This document shows positions 1-8,282 of a stretch of DNA of 64,000 nt, one piece after another (within the stretch, counting starts at the first letter, position 1; each line of letters begins with the position of its first letter). The DNA comes from Bacteroides ovatus (GTDB lineage: Bacteria > Bacteroidota > Bacteroidia > Bacteroidales > Bacteroidaceae). A program made the translations under genes and the position numbers. Location: assembly GCF_001314995.1 (NCBI RefSeq), contig NZ_CP012938.1, positions 4,526,001-4,590,000 on the forward strand, written 5' to 3'. A model generated the notes under the pieces. The model made no database searches. It was not told the DNA's origin and saw only the letters and a program-made list of their open reading frames with translations.

Positions 1-405
1 GGTAGACAGCGCGTTTACGCAAGACATACCTACACCGTGCAAACCTCCGGATACCTTGTAAGAACCCTTGTCGAATTTACCTCCGGCATGCAGTACGGTC
101 ATGGCAACTTCCAGTGCCGACTTCTTTTCTTTCTCGTGATAGTCCACCGGAATACCGCGTCCGTTGTCCTGTACTGTGATTGAATTGTCTTCGTTGATTG
201 TTACTTCGATATGGTCGCAATAACCGGCCAATGCTTCGTCGATAGAGTTGTCAACGATTTCGTATACCAAATGGTGAAGTCCCTTGACGCTGATGTCACC
301 AATGTACATCGCAGGGCGTTTTCTTACTGCTTCAAGACCTTCCAATACCTGGATGCTATCCGCAGAATAAGACCCGTTATTGGGAGTGATTTGTTCTTCG
401 CTCAT
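1..405 (-). CDS. gyrB: DNA gyrase subunit B, N-terminal part (cut by window edge)
   Basis: This is the first 135 codons of the ATPase subunit of DNA gyrase, which supplies ATP-driven negative supercoiling together with GyrA. The reverse strand reads [20 protein letters not shown] from the ATG at 403-405, followed by [10 protein letters not shown], the GHKL Mg/ATP motif [19 protein letters not shown] and GGLHGVG. These are the canonical GyrB ATP-binding motifs in the right order. The rest of the gene lies left of position 1. It is downstream of rpsT but separated from it by a terminator and has its own promoter-like sequence, so it is probably transcribed independently. ParE is the alternative, but the N-terminus and motif spacing fit GyrB. 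Confidence 0.93.
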   Translation of the reverse strand, partial: MSEEQITPNNGSYSADSIQVLEGLEAVRKRPAMYIGDISVKGLHHLVYEIVDNSIDEALAGYCDHIEVTINEDNSITVQDNGRGIPVDYHEKEKKSALEVAMTVLHAGGKFDKGSYKVSGGLHGVGMSCVNALST

Positions 406-433
406 AATTGCCTTTCTAACTTTAATAACAGAG

Positions 434-464
434 CAAATATAGTGAAAATTGTCGACTTGGCGAA
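434..464 (-). promoter_or_regulatory. Probable gyrB promoter
   Basis: On the reverse strand TATATTTG (434-441) matches the Bacteroides -7 box TAnnTTTG. TTCG at 461-464 is a one-mismatch -33 box with a 19-bp spacer. The predicted transcript start lies about 20 bp before the gyrB ATG. Confidence 0.55.
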
Positions 465-540
465 GAATAATCAGTGAAAAATAAAGAATGCGGGTTGATT
501 CTCCGCTTTCTTGATAAGTTTGATATTCAGTTGGTTATAA

Positions 541-570
541 ACAAGAAAGGCCGAACTTAAAAGTTCAGCC
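541..570 (-). terminator. Terminator after rpsT
   Basis: An inverted repeat at 549-558/561-570 (GGCCGAACTT and its complement with one mismatch, 2-nt loop) is followed on the reverse strand by TTTCTTGTTT. It sits 34 bp beyond the rpsT stop, as expected for an intrinsic terminator. Confidence 0.75.
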
Positions 571-603
571 TGGATGCTATATAGAATTGTTAAATTCTTA
601 TTA

Positions 604-858
604 TTAAGCGAGCTTGTTGATGTAAAGAGCCAACTTAGATTTCAGATTGCTAGCTTTGTTTTTGTGAATGATGTTCACTTTAGCCAACTTATCCAACATC
701 TTTGTAATGCCTGGGTACATTGCAACTGCTTCTGCTTTATCAGTAGTTGCACGAAGCTTTCTAACAGCATTTCTCATGGTTTTGCCATAATATCTGTTGT
801 GAAGTCTTCTTGTCTCTTCTTGTCTGATTCTTTTCAGTGATGATTTATGATTTGCCAT
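604..858 (-). CDS. rpsT: 30S ribosomal protein S20
   Basis: S20 is a primary 16S rRNA-binding protein of the small ribosomal subunit. The 84-residue product starts [20 protein letters not shown], is very rich in Lys/Arg, and has the typical S20 pattern of long helices ([24 protein letters not shown]) and the usual length of 84-88 residues. It lies 42 bp downstream of tRNA-Glu on the same strand with no terminator between them, so tRNA and rpsT are probably co-transcribed from the promoter at 1036-1066. A clear terminator follows. Confidence 0.96.
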   Translation of the reverse strand: MANHKSSLKRIRQEETRRLHNRYYGKTMRNAVRKLRATTDKAEAVAMYPGITKMLDKLAKVNIIHKNKASNLKSKLALYINKLA

Positions 859-900
859 CTCGACTAATCTATTTTTTTAGTTCTTTATTCTTTTAACTTG

Positions 901-972
901 TAGCCCGTGGGGGAATCGAACCCCCCTTTCAAGAATGAAAATCTTGCGTCCTAACCGATAGACGAACGGGCC
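901..972 (-). tRNA. tRNA-Glu (UUC)
   Basis: The reverse strand folds as a complete tRNA. The acceptor stem is GGCCCGU/ACGGGCU with discriminator A, the T arm contains GGTTCGATTCC, and the anticodon loop reads TTTTCAT with anticodon UUC. The 3' CCA is not encoded (the sequence continues CAA), which is usual in Bacteroides. It is 72 nt without CCA. Confidence 0.97.
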
Positions 973-1035
973 ATCCTTTGTTGCATTTCTGCATTTTGCT
1001 TTCTCGAATCTGTGTTTGTTTCTCGATTGCGGATG

Positions 1036-1066
1036 CAAAGGTAGGAACTTTTTTGAAACTGGCAAA
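1036..1066 (-). promoter_or_regulatory. tRNA-Glu/rpsT promoter
   Basis: On the reverse strand TTTG (1063-1066), a 19-bp spacer and TACCTTTG (1036-1043) give a perfect match to the Bacteroides primary sigma factor consensus, about 63 bp upstream of the tRNA 5' end. Confidence 0.85.
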
Positions 1067-1271
1067 TGATTTATAGGAATTTTTTCATTGAATATGTGTT
1101 TTTTTTCAAAGTGACCATTCTTTTATGTTGATATTCAATAAAATAGACGGTTTCAGTTTTTATAAAAAAATCTTATCAGTGAAAAAAAACTGGAAGGTGT
1201 TCTCTTCCATATACCTTATTATATTGTAGTGGAATAAAAAGGCTGCTTATTTTTGTGATTTCTCTTGTAAC

Positions 1272-1310
1272 AAAAAAAGTGCATTCTCTCCTCGCTTGGA
1301 CAGAATGCAC
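1272..1310 (-). terminator. Terminator of the fimbrial operon
   Basis: The perfect 9-bp inverted repeat GTGCATTCT/AGAATGCAC (1279-1287 and 1302-1310) is followed on the reverse strand by seven T (1272-1278), a textbook intrinsic terminator for the leftward operon ending at 1501. Confidence 0.82.
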
Positions 1311-1334
1311 TAAACACAAACAAAACAAACAATT

Positions 1335-1374
1335 TTAATAAAACGATATTTTCTTTGAAAAACCGTTTTATTAA
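1335..1374. repeat. AT-rich 11-bp inverted repeat
   Basis: TTAATAAAACG (1335-1345) and its exact complement (1364-1374) flank an 18-nt loop in the 3' region of the fimbrial operon. It could be a transcript-stabilising hairpin; no function can be read from it. Confidence 0.5.
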
Positions 1375-1500
1375 GACGCTACATGTAGTGGGAAACATTA
1401 CATGAGCAGAGGGCAAAAGAGCCCACTAGGGTACTTCGCAGTAGCCTTTGTAAATACATCTCACCTAAATATTGTTCACATACTATTTCGTCACACGTTT

Positions 1501-2475
1501 TTAAGACTCCAGTTCGGAGTTGTTCAGGCGTATAATCCATCCGTTAACTTGCATTCTTGGGCATATATGCGGAATTCCGGTATCTGATGGCTGGATAAAG
1601 AACAAAAGCGTATATGAGTCCTGACGGTCGAGATACTCCTGGTCACTCATTTCACCTATATCATTGTAGATCTTGGATAACAACAGATATTGAGTGAGTG
1701 GGAGACGAAGAATGTTCTGGCCGCTTGGTATATGTTTGATCGATAAGGTTGTCTGATCTCCTTTCATGATACGTAATGTATTTAATCTCGCATGGATGAC
1801 CGGAGTTTGCTCGGACATTACAGCCACTTCCTTCTGGTATGGAAGATAGTAGACTGGAGTTGTACCGACCGGTGTGTTTGTGTAGTCTATTATTCCGTTG
1901 GCAGATTCCAGAGTAAAGGAAAAGTCCTCTTGGCTTAGAGGGGCATTTGCTTCATCTTGAAGAATGCATGAGAAATAATTAGTATCTTTCACTAAATTGG
2001 CGGTAATAACCTGATATTTTTGACTAATAGTAATATTTTCAAGGCTACTGTAAAAGAGTGCATTCAGTTTCTTGTTCGACTGATTCTTATTATCGCATGC
2101 CAATGATATATTCAGGGACCTTCGTTCCGTTTGTCCAGCTTTGAGATTAGGGAGCTGGTACATGTGGTTGGATGTCCCTCCCCATATAAGCAAACGATAA
2201 GTTCCTTCGGGAAACGGTACTCTTACCATACAGTAGCCTTGATGTAATGTAATGCTGTCTACGTCCACTCGATCCACATATTTATCATCCTTGTCGAAAG
2301 CAAGGATGGTAATGTCGCTTACTTGTGTGGAGGCAGCGTCCACATCTAGTATATTATAGGTATACGAGATTTTCAGCCAAGTCCCGGAAGGGCAGTCTGA
2401 CAAGTCGTCGTTCACCCAGTTGCAGGATGAGAACAAGGCGATGGCACTGATAATATAGAGTAAAAATGGACGCAT
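1501..2475 (-). CDS. Mfa2/FimB-type fimbrial anchor lipoprotein
   Basis: This 324-residue protein is probably the surface anchor/length regulator of an Mfa-type fimbria. It begins with a lipoprotein signal peptide ending in ALFSSC, then the family signature NDDLSDCPSG after the lipobox. It has two fimbrillin-like beta domains and ends in VNGWIIRLNN, a typical closing strand of Mfa2/FimB proteins. It is the last gene of the operon, 31 bp after the fimbrillin gene. That order (major subunit then anchor) matches the Porphyromonas/Bacteroides Mfa1-Mfa2 arrangement. Identification rests on family signatures and context, not on overall identity. Confidence 0.82.
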   Translation of the reverse strand: MRPFLLYIISAIALFSSCNWVNDDLSDCPSGTWLKISYTYNILDVDAASTQVSDITILAFDKDDKYVDRVDVDSITLHQGYCMVRVPFPEGTYRLLIWGGTSNHMYQLPNLKAGQTERRSLNISLACDNKNQSNKKLNALFYSSLENITISQKYQVITANLVKDTNYFSCILQDEANAPLSQEDFSFTLESANGIIDYTNTPVGTTPVYYLPYQKEVAVMSEQTPVIHARLNTLRIMKGDQTTLSIKHIPSGQNILRLPLTQYLLLSKIYNDIGEMSDQEYLDRQDSYTLLFFIQPSDTGIPHICPRMQVNGWIIRLNNSELES

Positions 2476-2506
2476 TTATAATAAATTTAGTTCGGGTGGC
2501 CAATAC

Positions 2507-4000
2507 TTATTCAAGTTCTACATCTTGATTACGTACGGCCCACGGAAAAACATTGAAATTGATGTCTAGTTCGGCTTTATATTCATCCGGCTGATCCGGG
2601 TCGATGAAAGGTTCGCCGCTACCGAGTCCTGCAATTTTGTTGACTGACAATCTGTATATATTGTTGCGTACGATACCGAATTCCATGACACCCATTTCCG
2701 GAGAATTATTATCAAGGTGTTTGATCCAGTAATTGTAATAACAAGAGTAGTTTTCCGTTTTCTTGAAACGTTTGATACTATATCGAGCTAGCTCTTCTGT
2801 TGTCGAGTTGTCAGTGACATCGTCGGGCAAATTATTAAGGACTAGTTTACGGATTGCATCTACACTGGTATAAAAGTTGTAATTGAAGTAGAACATATTA
2901 GTCGGCCAGTTGGACTGATTGCTAACTACATCGCCATTTTCATTGAAAACGCGGTCGGGGGCAATATCCATGTTGGCTTTGAACATAACTCCCGTGCTGT
3001 ATGCATTCAGTTGGGCGTCAAGGAACATACAGTTTTCCAGGCAGTAGATATGTGACCAGCTGTTAGCTTGAGCCATGCCTGCCCAGTTGCCGTCGTTGAT
3101 ATCCAACTGTACTAGAGCTTGTGCAAAGAAACCGTCGGCGTTTGTAAAGTCCCCGGCGTTCTCCACTGTTTTCTTGAAGAAATAAGGATCGATAACATAA
3201 CCATTGTTGTCGTTGATATCACCGAAGTTTTCATCAGTATATGAGTCTGGTTCCTGAAAACTGTTCAGTACTGCTGTATGGCGGAAAGTATAAAACTGGG
3301 TTGCCAAGTTCAACATTCTAAAATTGTTCAGTTTGATTGTACAGTAGGTCTTTCCGGATGGGTCTGTTAGTGGGAAAGTTTCTTGTGTTTGAGTCAGTTC
3401 AACTTTGGCAACCACGCGTTCAAGACCGATGGATACACTAGTCACTTTATCGGAGTCTGTAGGTTTTTTCACTTCAACGTTCAGATTGGCAGCTCCACGA
3501 TTGGTCATAACGAAACCGTTTTCGGGTACGCTTGGAATTTTTCCTGCACTGTAAGTTACGGCATCAACTGCATTCAGAAAAGCCTCTTGTGTGCTGATAT
3601 TTCCTGTGATTGCTTTTCCGTTAGCTATGGCAAAGATGTTATAAGTTCCCGGATTTACAGTGATTTTGTCGGCGGTGTACTGTATGTTTTGACCGCTCGT
3701 AACTGCCCGGTTGATGTTCTTCAGTTCCTGCTGATCTTTGAGCGTTTTTGTGGTCGAGTCAAATAGATAAACAGTGAGACTCTTTACCGCATATTCTTCT
3801 TTAGAACCTTCGGTGGTAACGCCGGACGATTCGGCACTTCGACTGGTAGCAACGTTTGGAATCTCGAAGAACAAGGCGAGATTGCCATTTGACTCTGAAT
3901 GAGTATCATCGGCGATGACAACATCTGCATCATTGATGCAACTGTACTGTGTGACTGCTGCGAATAAAAGCAGTGACATTAATTTACTGAATCTTTTCAT
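2507..4000 (-). CDS. Mfa1/FimA-type major fimbrillin (lipoprotein precursor)
   Basis: This 497-residue protein is the likely structural subunit of the fimbria. It starts MKRFSKLMSLLLFAAV with a lipobox ending in YSC, giving a lipoprotein precursor. A basic site in VATSRSAES near residue 55 resembles the Arg sites at which Bacteroidales fimbrillins are proteolytically matured, which frees the acceptor groove (inference). The C-terminal end (FNVFPWAVRNQDVELE) matches the VxPWxVR strand of Mfa1-like subunits that is donated to the next subunit. The neighbours are the anchor gene (31 bp) downstream and an OmpA/DUF3868 gene (24 bp) upstream. Confidence 0.84.
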   Translation of the reverse strand: MKRFSKLMSLLLFAAVTQYSCINDADVVIADDTHSESNGNLALFFEIPNVATSRSAESSGVTTEGSKEEYAVKSLTVYLFDSTTKTLKDQQELKNINRAVTSGQNIQYTADKITVNPGTYNIFAIANGKAITGNISTQEAFLNAVDAVTYSAGKIPSVPENGFVMTNRGAANLNVEVKKPTDSDKVTSVSIGLERVVAKVELTQTQETFPLTDPSGKTYCTIKLNNFRMLNLATQFYTFRHTAVLNSFQEPDSYTDENFGDINDNNGYVIDPYFFKKTVENAGDFTNADGFFAQALVQLDINDGNWAGMAQANSWSHIYCLENCMFLDAQLNAYSTGVMFKANMDIAPDRVFNENGDVVSNQSNWPTNMFYFNYNFYTSVDAIRKLVLNNLPDDVTDNSTTEELARYSIKRFKKTENYSCYYNYWIKHLDNNSPEMGVMEFGIVRNNIYRLSVNKIAGLGSGEPFIDPDQPDEYKAELDINFNVFPWAVRNQDVELE

Positions 4001-4024
4001 TTTACATTTGGTTTTAATGAGTGT

Positions 4025-5440
4025 TTATTTTAGTGCACGGACTAATTGCAGATTATTATCCGCTTGTGATAGTCCTGCTTTTTGAGCTTGTCTGAATAAG
4101 TACTCTGCTTCTTCATAGTTGTTTTTAAGAAAGCATAGAACTCCTTTTGCTAATATTGTTTCCGGTACTTTCGGAGCTTTTTCCAAATAAGTGGCAGCTG
4201 TTTGGACGTCTCTTTGCATCAAGGCTATGCAGGCGGCATTCAGGTTGGCTGTGGGATTATCGGGAAATAGTTGTACGGCAGTCATGAAAATCTGATTATA
4301 AGTTTCGCTTCCAGGTGTACTGGCAAGTGCGAGACGAAACATTTCTTCAAGACTCAGATTTTTAGGGTTTGTAGTAAAGACTTTCCGGGATTCTGCAAGA
4401 GTAAACGGGCGTACACGATACTCAATAGTGTAGTCGGAATGTCTAAGTAGAGTAAACCAATGCTTCAGGACAAAATCGTAGAATGCAGGGAAGTGCTTTT
4501 TTAGCTTTCTCTCCTTGCTATCGGGGTGAATGTCGCTTGTTATGGTTTTTATTATCGCTTCTTTCTCTTGAAAAGTCGTATCACAGAGAAGAGCTTCAAA
4601 TCCTTCCCAATCTTCAGGAGTATAGTCTGTCTGGATATGCGCTCCGTCGAATGCATATAGCTGATTTACATACTCTTTCACAGATTGAGTACGTTCACGG
4701 GCCAACTTCTCATTGAGTCGGTAAGGTCCGTCGGGTGAAGCGTAGCCGTGAATGCTGATGTGTGTGATGGTAACGTTGGTGTCATTTTTAATGGTGTTGA
4801 TTGTTTCAATAATTTTATTCAGTTCTACTGTATTGTTGCTGTACGTTTCGTATATAGCAGTCACATTGACAGGAAAATCAATAAACGCGCACCCTTTTTC
4901 TTCTCTGATTTTCGAGGTTTCCACTTGGGGAGTCAAGAATACGAGTTGTGGAATAGGGGTTGGCTGTGGGTGTAAACGGGCGATACAAGTGAGATTTTCT
5001 TCACCCGGAATCCCACAGCCACAGCTTTTCTCAACGAGTGAGAGAGTGGCATGATTCATCCAACTTTCGAAAGGTACAGATTGCAGATAATGCATTGTCT
5101 GCCGACTTCCGTTTTTTCTTTGCAATGCTTCGGCTTCTTTTTCCTTCTTGCCGGCTTCGCGCAAAAATATGATGTGTTGTTTTCGGCTGTTGATATAGAT
5201 AGCTGGTAATTCCAACCGGTGTTCCAAACTGTCACTGACAACAGGTACCAATGTCATTGATTCATTGGGCAGGAAGTCACGGGTGATTTCTATTTCAATA
5301 GAAACCAGTAATTCTTTCCCGGCCTTGTGCAGGCTGGAGGAAGTGGCTCGAACAGTGCCATCATCTCCTGTTACAGGTGTCTGTGCCTGAAGAGAAAGAA
5401 ATAAGATGGCTGCAATGATAAAAGTTCCTCCTGTTTTCAT
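4025..5440 (-). CDS. DUF3868 - OmpA-like - TPR-tail protein of fimbrial operon
   Basis: This 471-residue protein is predicted to be periplasmic or outer-membrane associated. From the ATG at 5438-5440 it has a clean signal peptide (MKTGGTFIIAAILFLSLQAQ); an ATG at 5485 in the same frame would put 15 extra residues before it and is less likely. Residues about 20-170 are DUF3868-like with the marker SWMNHATLSL. Residues about 200-260 carry an OmpA/peptidoglycan-binding motif (ITHISIHGYASPDG, then LNEKLARERTQSVKEYV). The last 110 residues form a TPR-like tail (PDNPTANLNAACIAL). DUF3868/DUF3575 genes regularly accompany Bacteroidales fimbrial subunits, so an anchoring or assembly role is likely but unproven. 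Confidence 0.75.
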   Translation of the reverse strand: MKTGGTFIIAAILFLSLQAQTPVTGDDGTVRATSSSLHKAGKELLVSIEIEITRDFLPNESMTLVPVVSDSLEHRLELPAIYINSRKQHIIFLREAGKKEKEAEALQRKNGSRQTMHYLQSVPFESWMNHATLSLVEKSCGCGIPGEENLTCIARLHPQPTPIPQLVFLTPQVETSKIREEKGCAFIDFPVNVTAIYETYSNNTVELNKIIETINTIKNDTNVTITHISIHGYASPDGPYRLNEKLARERTQSVKEYVNQLYAFDGAHIQTDYTPEDWEGFEALLCDTTFQEKEAIIKTITSDIHPDSKERKLKKHFPAFYDFVLKHWFTLLRHSDYTIEYRVRPFTLAESRKVFTTNPKNLSLEEMFRLALASTPGSETYNQIFMTAVQLFPDNPTANLNAACIALMQRDVQTAATYLEKAPKVPETILAKGVLCFLKNNYEEAEYLFRQAQKAGLSQADNNLQLVRALK

Positions 5441-5488
5441 AATTTTATAACTAAATGACTTCTTATCTGTAACAAAAGCAATCATAAC

Positions 5489-5680
5489 TCACCATGGATA
5501 AATTCGTGAGATGATTCCTTGCTGTTGCAATGCTTTCAATATCTTTATGTCCTTTATTGATCTGCTGATGCCTCCATGCCCTAGATAATATACTCTCCAT
5601 GGGGTAGAATGGCATTGACGTGCTATTCGTATGTAGATACTTCTTCTTCTGGAGAACCAGACTTTCCATAAACTTTTCAT
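5489..5680 (-). CDS. Possible 63-residue basic protein between DUF3575 and DUF3868 genes
   Basis: This small ORF starts 11 nt after the DUF3575 stop and ends just before the next reading frame. The product MKSLWKVWFSRRRSIYIRIA... is strongly basic, with no signal peptide and no recognised domain. Without it there would be a 250-nt gap in an operon where all other gaps are 11-31 nt. It could instead be an untranslated spacer or the relic of a lost gene, because another frame is also open across most of the same stretch. Confidence 0.3.
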   Translation of the reverse strand: MKSLWKVWFSRRRSIYIRIARQCHSTPWRVYYLGHGGISRSIKDIKILKALQQQGIISRIYPW

Positions 5681-5691
5681 CCTGTTTTATT

Positions 5692-6261
5692 TTAAAATAG
5701 ATAAACTAAACTTATTGAAGCCTTACTAGGCCCTATGTAATGATAATCACCTTTGTCTCGTAATCCGGCGCATTCCTTGACGCAGTTGTACTGCTTGTAG
5801 CGGATAAAATCGTATCCTACTCCCAGACTTGTTTCTATATTCCAATGATTATCCAGCATCCAGTGATATCCGGCACTGATACCTCCACCTGCCAGCCATC
5901 CTTCATATCTGTATTTTTTCAACCCGGCGAATATACCGAAAGGCAGTTTTTTCCCTCCGATATTGAATTGTGCCCCATTGAGGTAAGCACCCCAGAAAAA
6001 GCCGTTAAACTTCTGGCAAGTCCAGTATTTATATTCTGGCTGTATCAGCCAATAGCGGTTCACATATTTCTCTTCCCGTTTCCATGGTCGCAGACTGCCG
6101 GTCAGTTCAACTGTACTTTTATTTCTTATGGCATAGGAGACTCCGGCTTCGAAAGCCCCATCTATTGCCGGAAGCGCATTCACGCTGACTGCTACTCTCT
6201 GTGAGCGACAGTGGAGCCAACCAACTGATAAGAATAGGAATAAGAATAAGAAATATTTCAT
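5692..6261 (-). CDS. DUF3575 family protein (second copy in operon)
   Basis: This 189-residue exported protein has a signal peptide (MKYFLFLFLFLSVGWLHCRS) and the DUF3575 pattern: RVAVSVNALPAIDGAFEAGV, the central LIQPEYKYW, GAYLNGAQFNIGG, and a C-terminal IGPSKASISLVYLF. The alternating hydrophobic strands and terminal aromatic residue fit a small outer-membrane beta-barrel or barrel-associated protein. Its paralogue lies at 7331-8002. It follows the truncated DUF3868 gene by 12 nt. Family members cluster with fimbrial genes; the molecular role is not established. Confidence 0.75.
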   Translation of the reverse strand: MKYFLFLFLFLSVGWLHCRSQRVAVSVNALPAIDGAFEAGVSYAIRNKSTVELTGSLRPWKREEKYVNRYWLIQPEYKYWTCQKFNGFFWGAYLNGAQFNIGGKKLPFGIFAGLKKYRYEGWLAGGGISAGYHWMLDNHWNIETSLGVGYDFIRYKQYNCVKECAGLRDKGDYHYIGPSKASISLVYLF

Positions 6262-6273
6262 TGTGTCTGTTTG

Positions 6274-7305
6274 TTAAGGACGTTTATTATTTTCAAAAAA
6301 TACATTCAGATTGTAAGAAGCTTCTTCGGAACCTTCTGTCTTAGCAGCCTTTAACATGCGAATACCTTCGTATGTGTTTCCAGTCATCAGCTCATATACA
6401 CCCCGACAATTCTTGTAAGCAAGGCTGTCATGAGGAGCCATCGATAAAAACTTGCTTATTGATTGAGTGTCTCCTTGTTCGATGGCAGCAGCGGCAGCGT
6501 TTAGGTTGGCGATGGGGTGTACAGGATACAGTTTGACACTGATGTTAATAATTTGGTAAAACTTAGCTTTGTTATCTGCATACGACAGAGCTACGGTATA
6601 GAGTTCGCGGAGCGACAACATTTGTGGATTGACATCAGCCATAATCTTAGCTTCTTCAAGATTAAAATTCAACTCTTTCTGGTTTCGTATATCTACATCA
6701 TCCGTAGCCGGGGAAACATACGAACCTTTATATTTCATTTTTGTGGTTGTCATATCAGCTGGAGACGTGTTTTCTGCTGTTGACGTAACCTCGTCCGGAT
6801 TCTTTTGGGAGGATGGGAGTGCAGCAGGTTGAGATGTAATGAGTAAAGTATCTTTCAACGCTTGTTCACCTTCAGGACGGATGATTGTTCTCCGAAGGAG
6901 GAGAGTTGCGTGGTTCATCCAATCTTCTGCGGGCAACGAAGTTCGGTAAGCGATGGTGCGGGAATGACTTTCGTCGATACCGGCAACGAGGTAGGTTGCG
7001 TTCTCTTCCTTATGCTCGCTTTTTTTTCGTAATATCTGGTTACGCAGATATAATTTTTGTTTTTGTTTGCCGTTTAATAAGATGGAAGGTAGTAAGATTT
7101 TTCTTTCCTGTCCGGTTAAGACGGGCGTTAGTCTGACGGCATTTTTAGACTCCATATTTTCTATCTCTACCGATACATCCATGGAGAGAAGTAATGAATC
7201 TGCCCGCACTCCGAGAAAGTGTGGAGTAATATCCAGTTTAATGTTTTGTGCCGGGAGTAGATTGCATATCAATAAGCTGAAAAATATGAATGCTTTCGTT
7301 TTCAT
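6274..7305 (-). CDS. DUF3868-like protein lacking the OmpA core
   Basis: This 343-residue paralogue of the product of 4025-5440 has a signal peptide (MKTKAFIFFSLLICNLLPAQ), a DUF3868-like N-terminal region containing PAEDWMNHATLLLRR, and the same TPR-like tail (YPVHPIANLNAAAAAIEQGD). The OmpA-like segment found between these regions in the paralogue is absent. It is replaced by a Ser/Thr/Pro/Glu-rich linker of about 60 residues (SSQKNPDEVTSTAENTSPAD). The reading frame is clean, so this is a domain loss and not a frameshift. It probably works in the same fimbrial envelope system without peptidoglycan binding. Confidence 0.72.
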   Translation of the reverse strand: MKTKAFIFFSLLICNLLPAQNIKLDITPHFLGVRADSLLLSMDVSVEIENMESKNAVRLTPVLTGQERKILLPSILLNGKQKQKLYLRNQILRKKSEHKEENATYLVAGIDESHSRTIAYRTSLPAEDWMNHATLLLRRTIIRPEGEQALKDTLLITSQPAALPSSQKNPDEVTSTAENTSPADMTTTKMKYKGSYVSPATDDVDIRNQKELNFNLEEAKIMADVNPQMLSLRELYTVALSYADNKAKFYQIINISVKLYPVHPIANLNAAAAAIEQGDTQSISKFLSMAPHDSLAYKNCRGVYELMTGNTYEGIRMLKAAKTEGSEEASYNLNVFFENNKRP

Positions 7306-7330
7306 TTTATGTGGTTATTATTAGGTTGAT

Positions 7331-8002
7331 TTATCGGATGAAATATATAATTGATATTCCTGCTTGTGTAGGTCCCCAGTAGTTGCAGCTTGATTTTTCC
7401 AATAGGGCTGCACCTTCAGACTGTCCGTAGCGTTTATAGTTAAGGTGTGCATATCCGAGTGAGATTCCAGCTTCCAGATTCCATTGAGGGCTGATTATCC
7501 ATTGATAACCGTAGGAAATGCCGAAACCCGCCAGATTGCCTTGATATCTGTTGTGAGCAATCTGCCTGTTCTCAATACCCAGCATTTTCCCATTGTTGAA
7601 TCCCCAGGGGAGCATTCCTCCAAAATTGAACAAAGCATAGTGTAGCTGAAAGCCGATAAAACTTCCTGTGAATACTTCATTAAACCATTTACGGTATTCT
7701 GGCTGCAACAGGAAATGCTTCATCTTTTTGTTCCCTCCGAAGTTCCAGGGGTTGTAATTGAGGGAAAGGCTGATGGTATGCGTATCGTCACATCGCACTT
7801 CTCCTCCCATATTGAGAGTAGTGGTTAGATCGTAAAGCAGATTGCTTTTAATGGCTATATTTTGTCCGCAAAGGTTCGAAGCAGGCAGAATACATGCAAC
7901 AAAGGCAATGATGGCTAGCCCATGTTTAATGTTTGCTGCATGTCTCCACCTGTTGCTGGCAGCAGACCTTTCATTTTTGCTGATATTGGGTTTGTGTGTC
8001 AT
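7331..8002 (-). CDS. DUF3575 family protein, first gene of the fimbrial operon
   Basis: This 223-residue protein has DUF3575 features: NIAIKSNLLYDLTTTLNMGG, LSLNYNPWNF, the central LLQPEYRKWFNEVFTG and a C-terminal GPTQAGISIIYFIR. The signal sequence is preceded by an unusually long polar leader of about 28 residues (MTHKPNISKNERSAASNRWR...), and no internal ATG offers a shorter start. As the first gene it lies only 18 bp from the left inverted repeat of the invertible promoter segment, so its expression should depend on that switch. Confidence 0.76.
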   Translation of the reverse strand: MTHKPNISKNERSAASNRWRHAANIKHGLAIIAFVACILPASNLCGQNIAIKSNLLYDLTTTLNMGGEVRCDDTHTISLSLNYNPWNFGGNKKMKHFLLQPEYRKWFNEVFTGSFIGFQLHYALFNFGGMLPWGFNNGKMLGIENRQIAHNRYQGNLAGFGISYGYQWIISPQWNLEAGISLGYAHLNYKRYGQSEGAALLEKSSCNYWGPTQAGISIIYFIR

Positions 8003-8019
8003 AATTATTTGTTTATGTG

Positions 8020-8044
8020 TATCTGTTACTTCTTAGGTAACGGA
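8020..8044. repeat. Left inverted repeat of the invertible promoter
   Basis: The core TTACTTCTTAGGTAACGGA (8026-8044) is repeated in exact reverse complement at 8296-8314; extended to 8020 there are two mismatches in 25 bp. Inside each copy GTTAC and GTAAC are themselves inverted around a 7-bp spacer, the form of a tyrosine-recombinase crossover site. Confidence 0.88.
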
Positions 8045-8203
8045 ACTCCTGTTTAATGACAGGAACACATGGGGGAAAAGTAAAAAAGACGGTGGTCTTT
8101 TATTGATATATGTCTCTGGAAGCTTTCGGACAGAAAAAAGTGGTCCGATGATTGGCAATAGATAGTTGGAACATGAACTAAAAGTGATTCGTGTTCTCAT
8201 ATC

Positions 8204-8238
8204 TTATTTTATTCTTCGAAAGAAGTTGAATAAAATAA
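8204..8238. repeat. Hairpin inside the invertible segment
   Basis: Perfect 11-bp arms (TTATTTTATTC at 8204-8214, complement 8228-8238) enclose a further CTTC/GAAG stem. It lies directly upstream of the -33 box of the invertible promoter, so it could be a protein-binding site or a block to transcription entering from outside. Confidence 0.6.
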
Positions 8239-8249
8239 TGTATAATTAA

Positions 8250-8282
8250 TTTGGAATGTAATACTCTTTTTATATATCTTTG
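8250..8282 (+). promoter_or_regulatory. Promoter within the invertible segment
   Basis: TTTG (8250-8253), a 21-bp spacer and TATCTTTG (8275-8282) match the Bacteroides -33/-7 consensus. In this orientation no rightward gene follows before recO, and the transcript would run antisense into the recombinase gene. Confidence 0.8.

Larger units (their letters stand above)
1067..1500. other. Intergenic region between tRNA promoter and fimbrial operon
   Basis: This AT-rich stretch of about 430 bp shows no credible gene. It holds the fimbrial operon terminator (1272-1310) and an AT-rich inverted repeat (1335-1374). The region from the operon stop at 1501 down to the terminator would be a roughly 190-nt 3' untranslated region. 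Confidence 0.7.

Noticed and set aside
877..1065. Leftward 62-codon frame across tRNA-Glu
   Set aside because: Explained entirely by the tRNA gene and its promoter.
1402..1587. Rightward 61-codon frame overlapping the Mfa2-like gene end
   Set aside because: It overlaps the conserved C-terminus of the anchor protein and has no coding features of its own.
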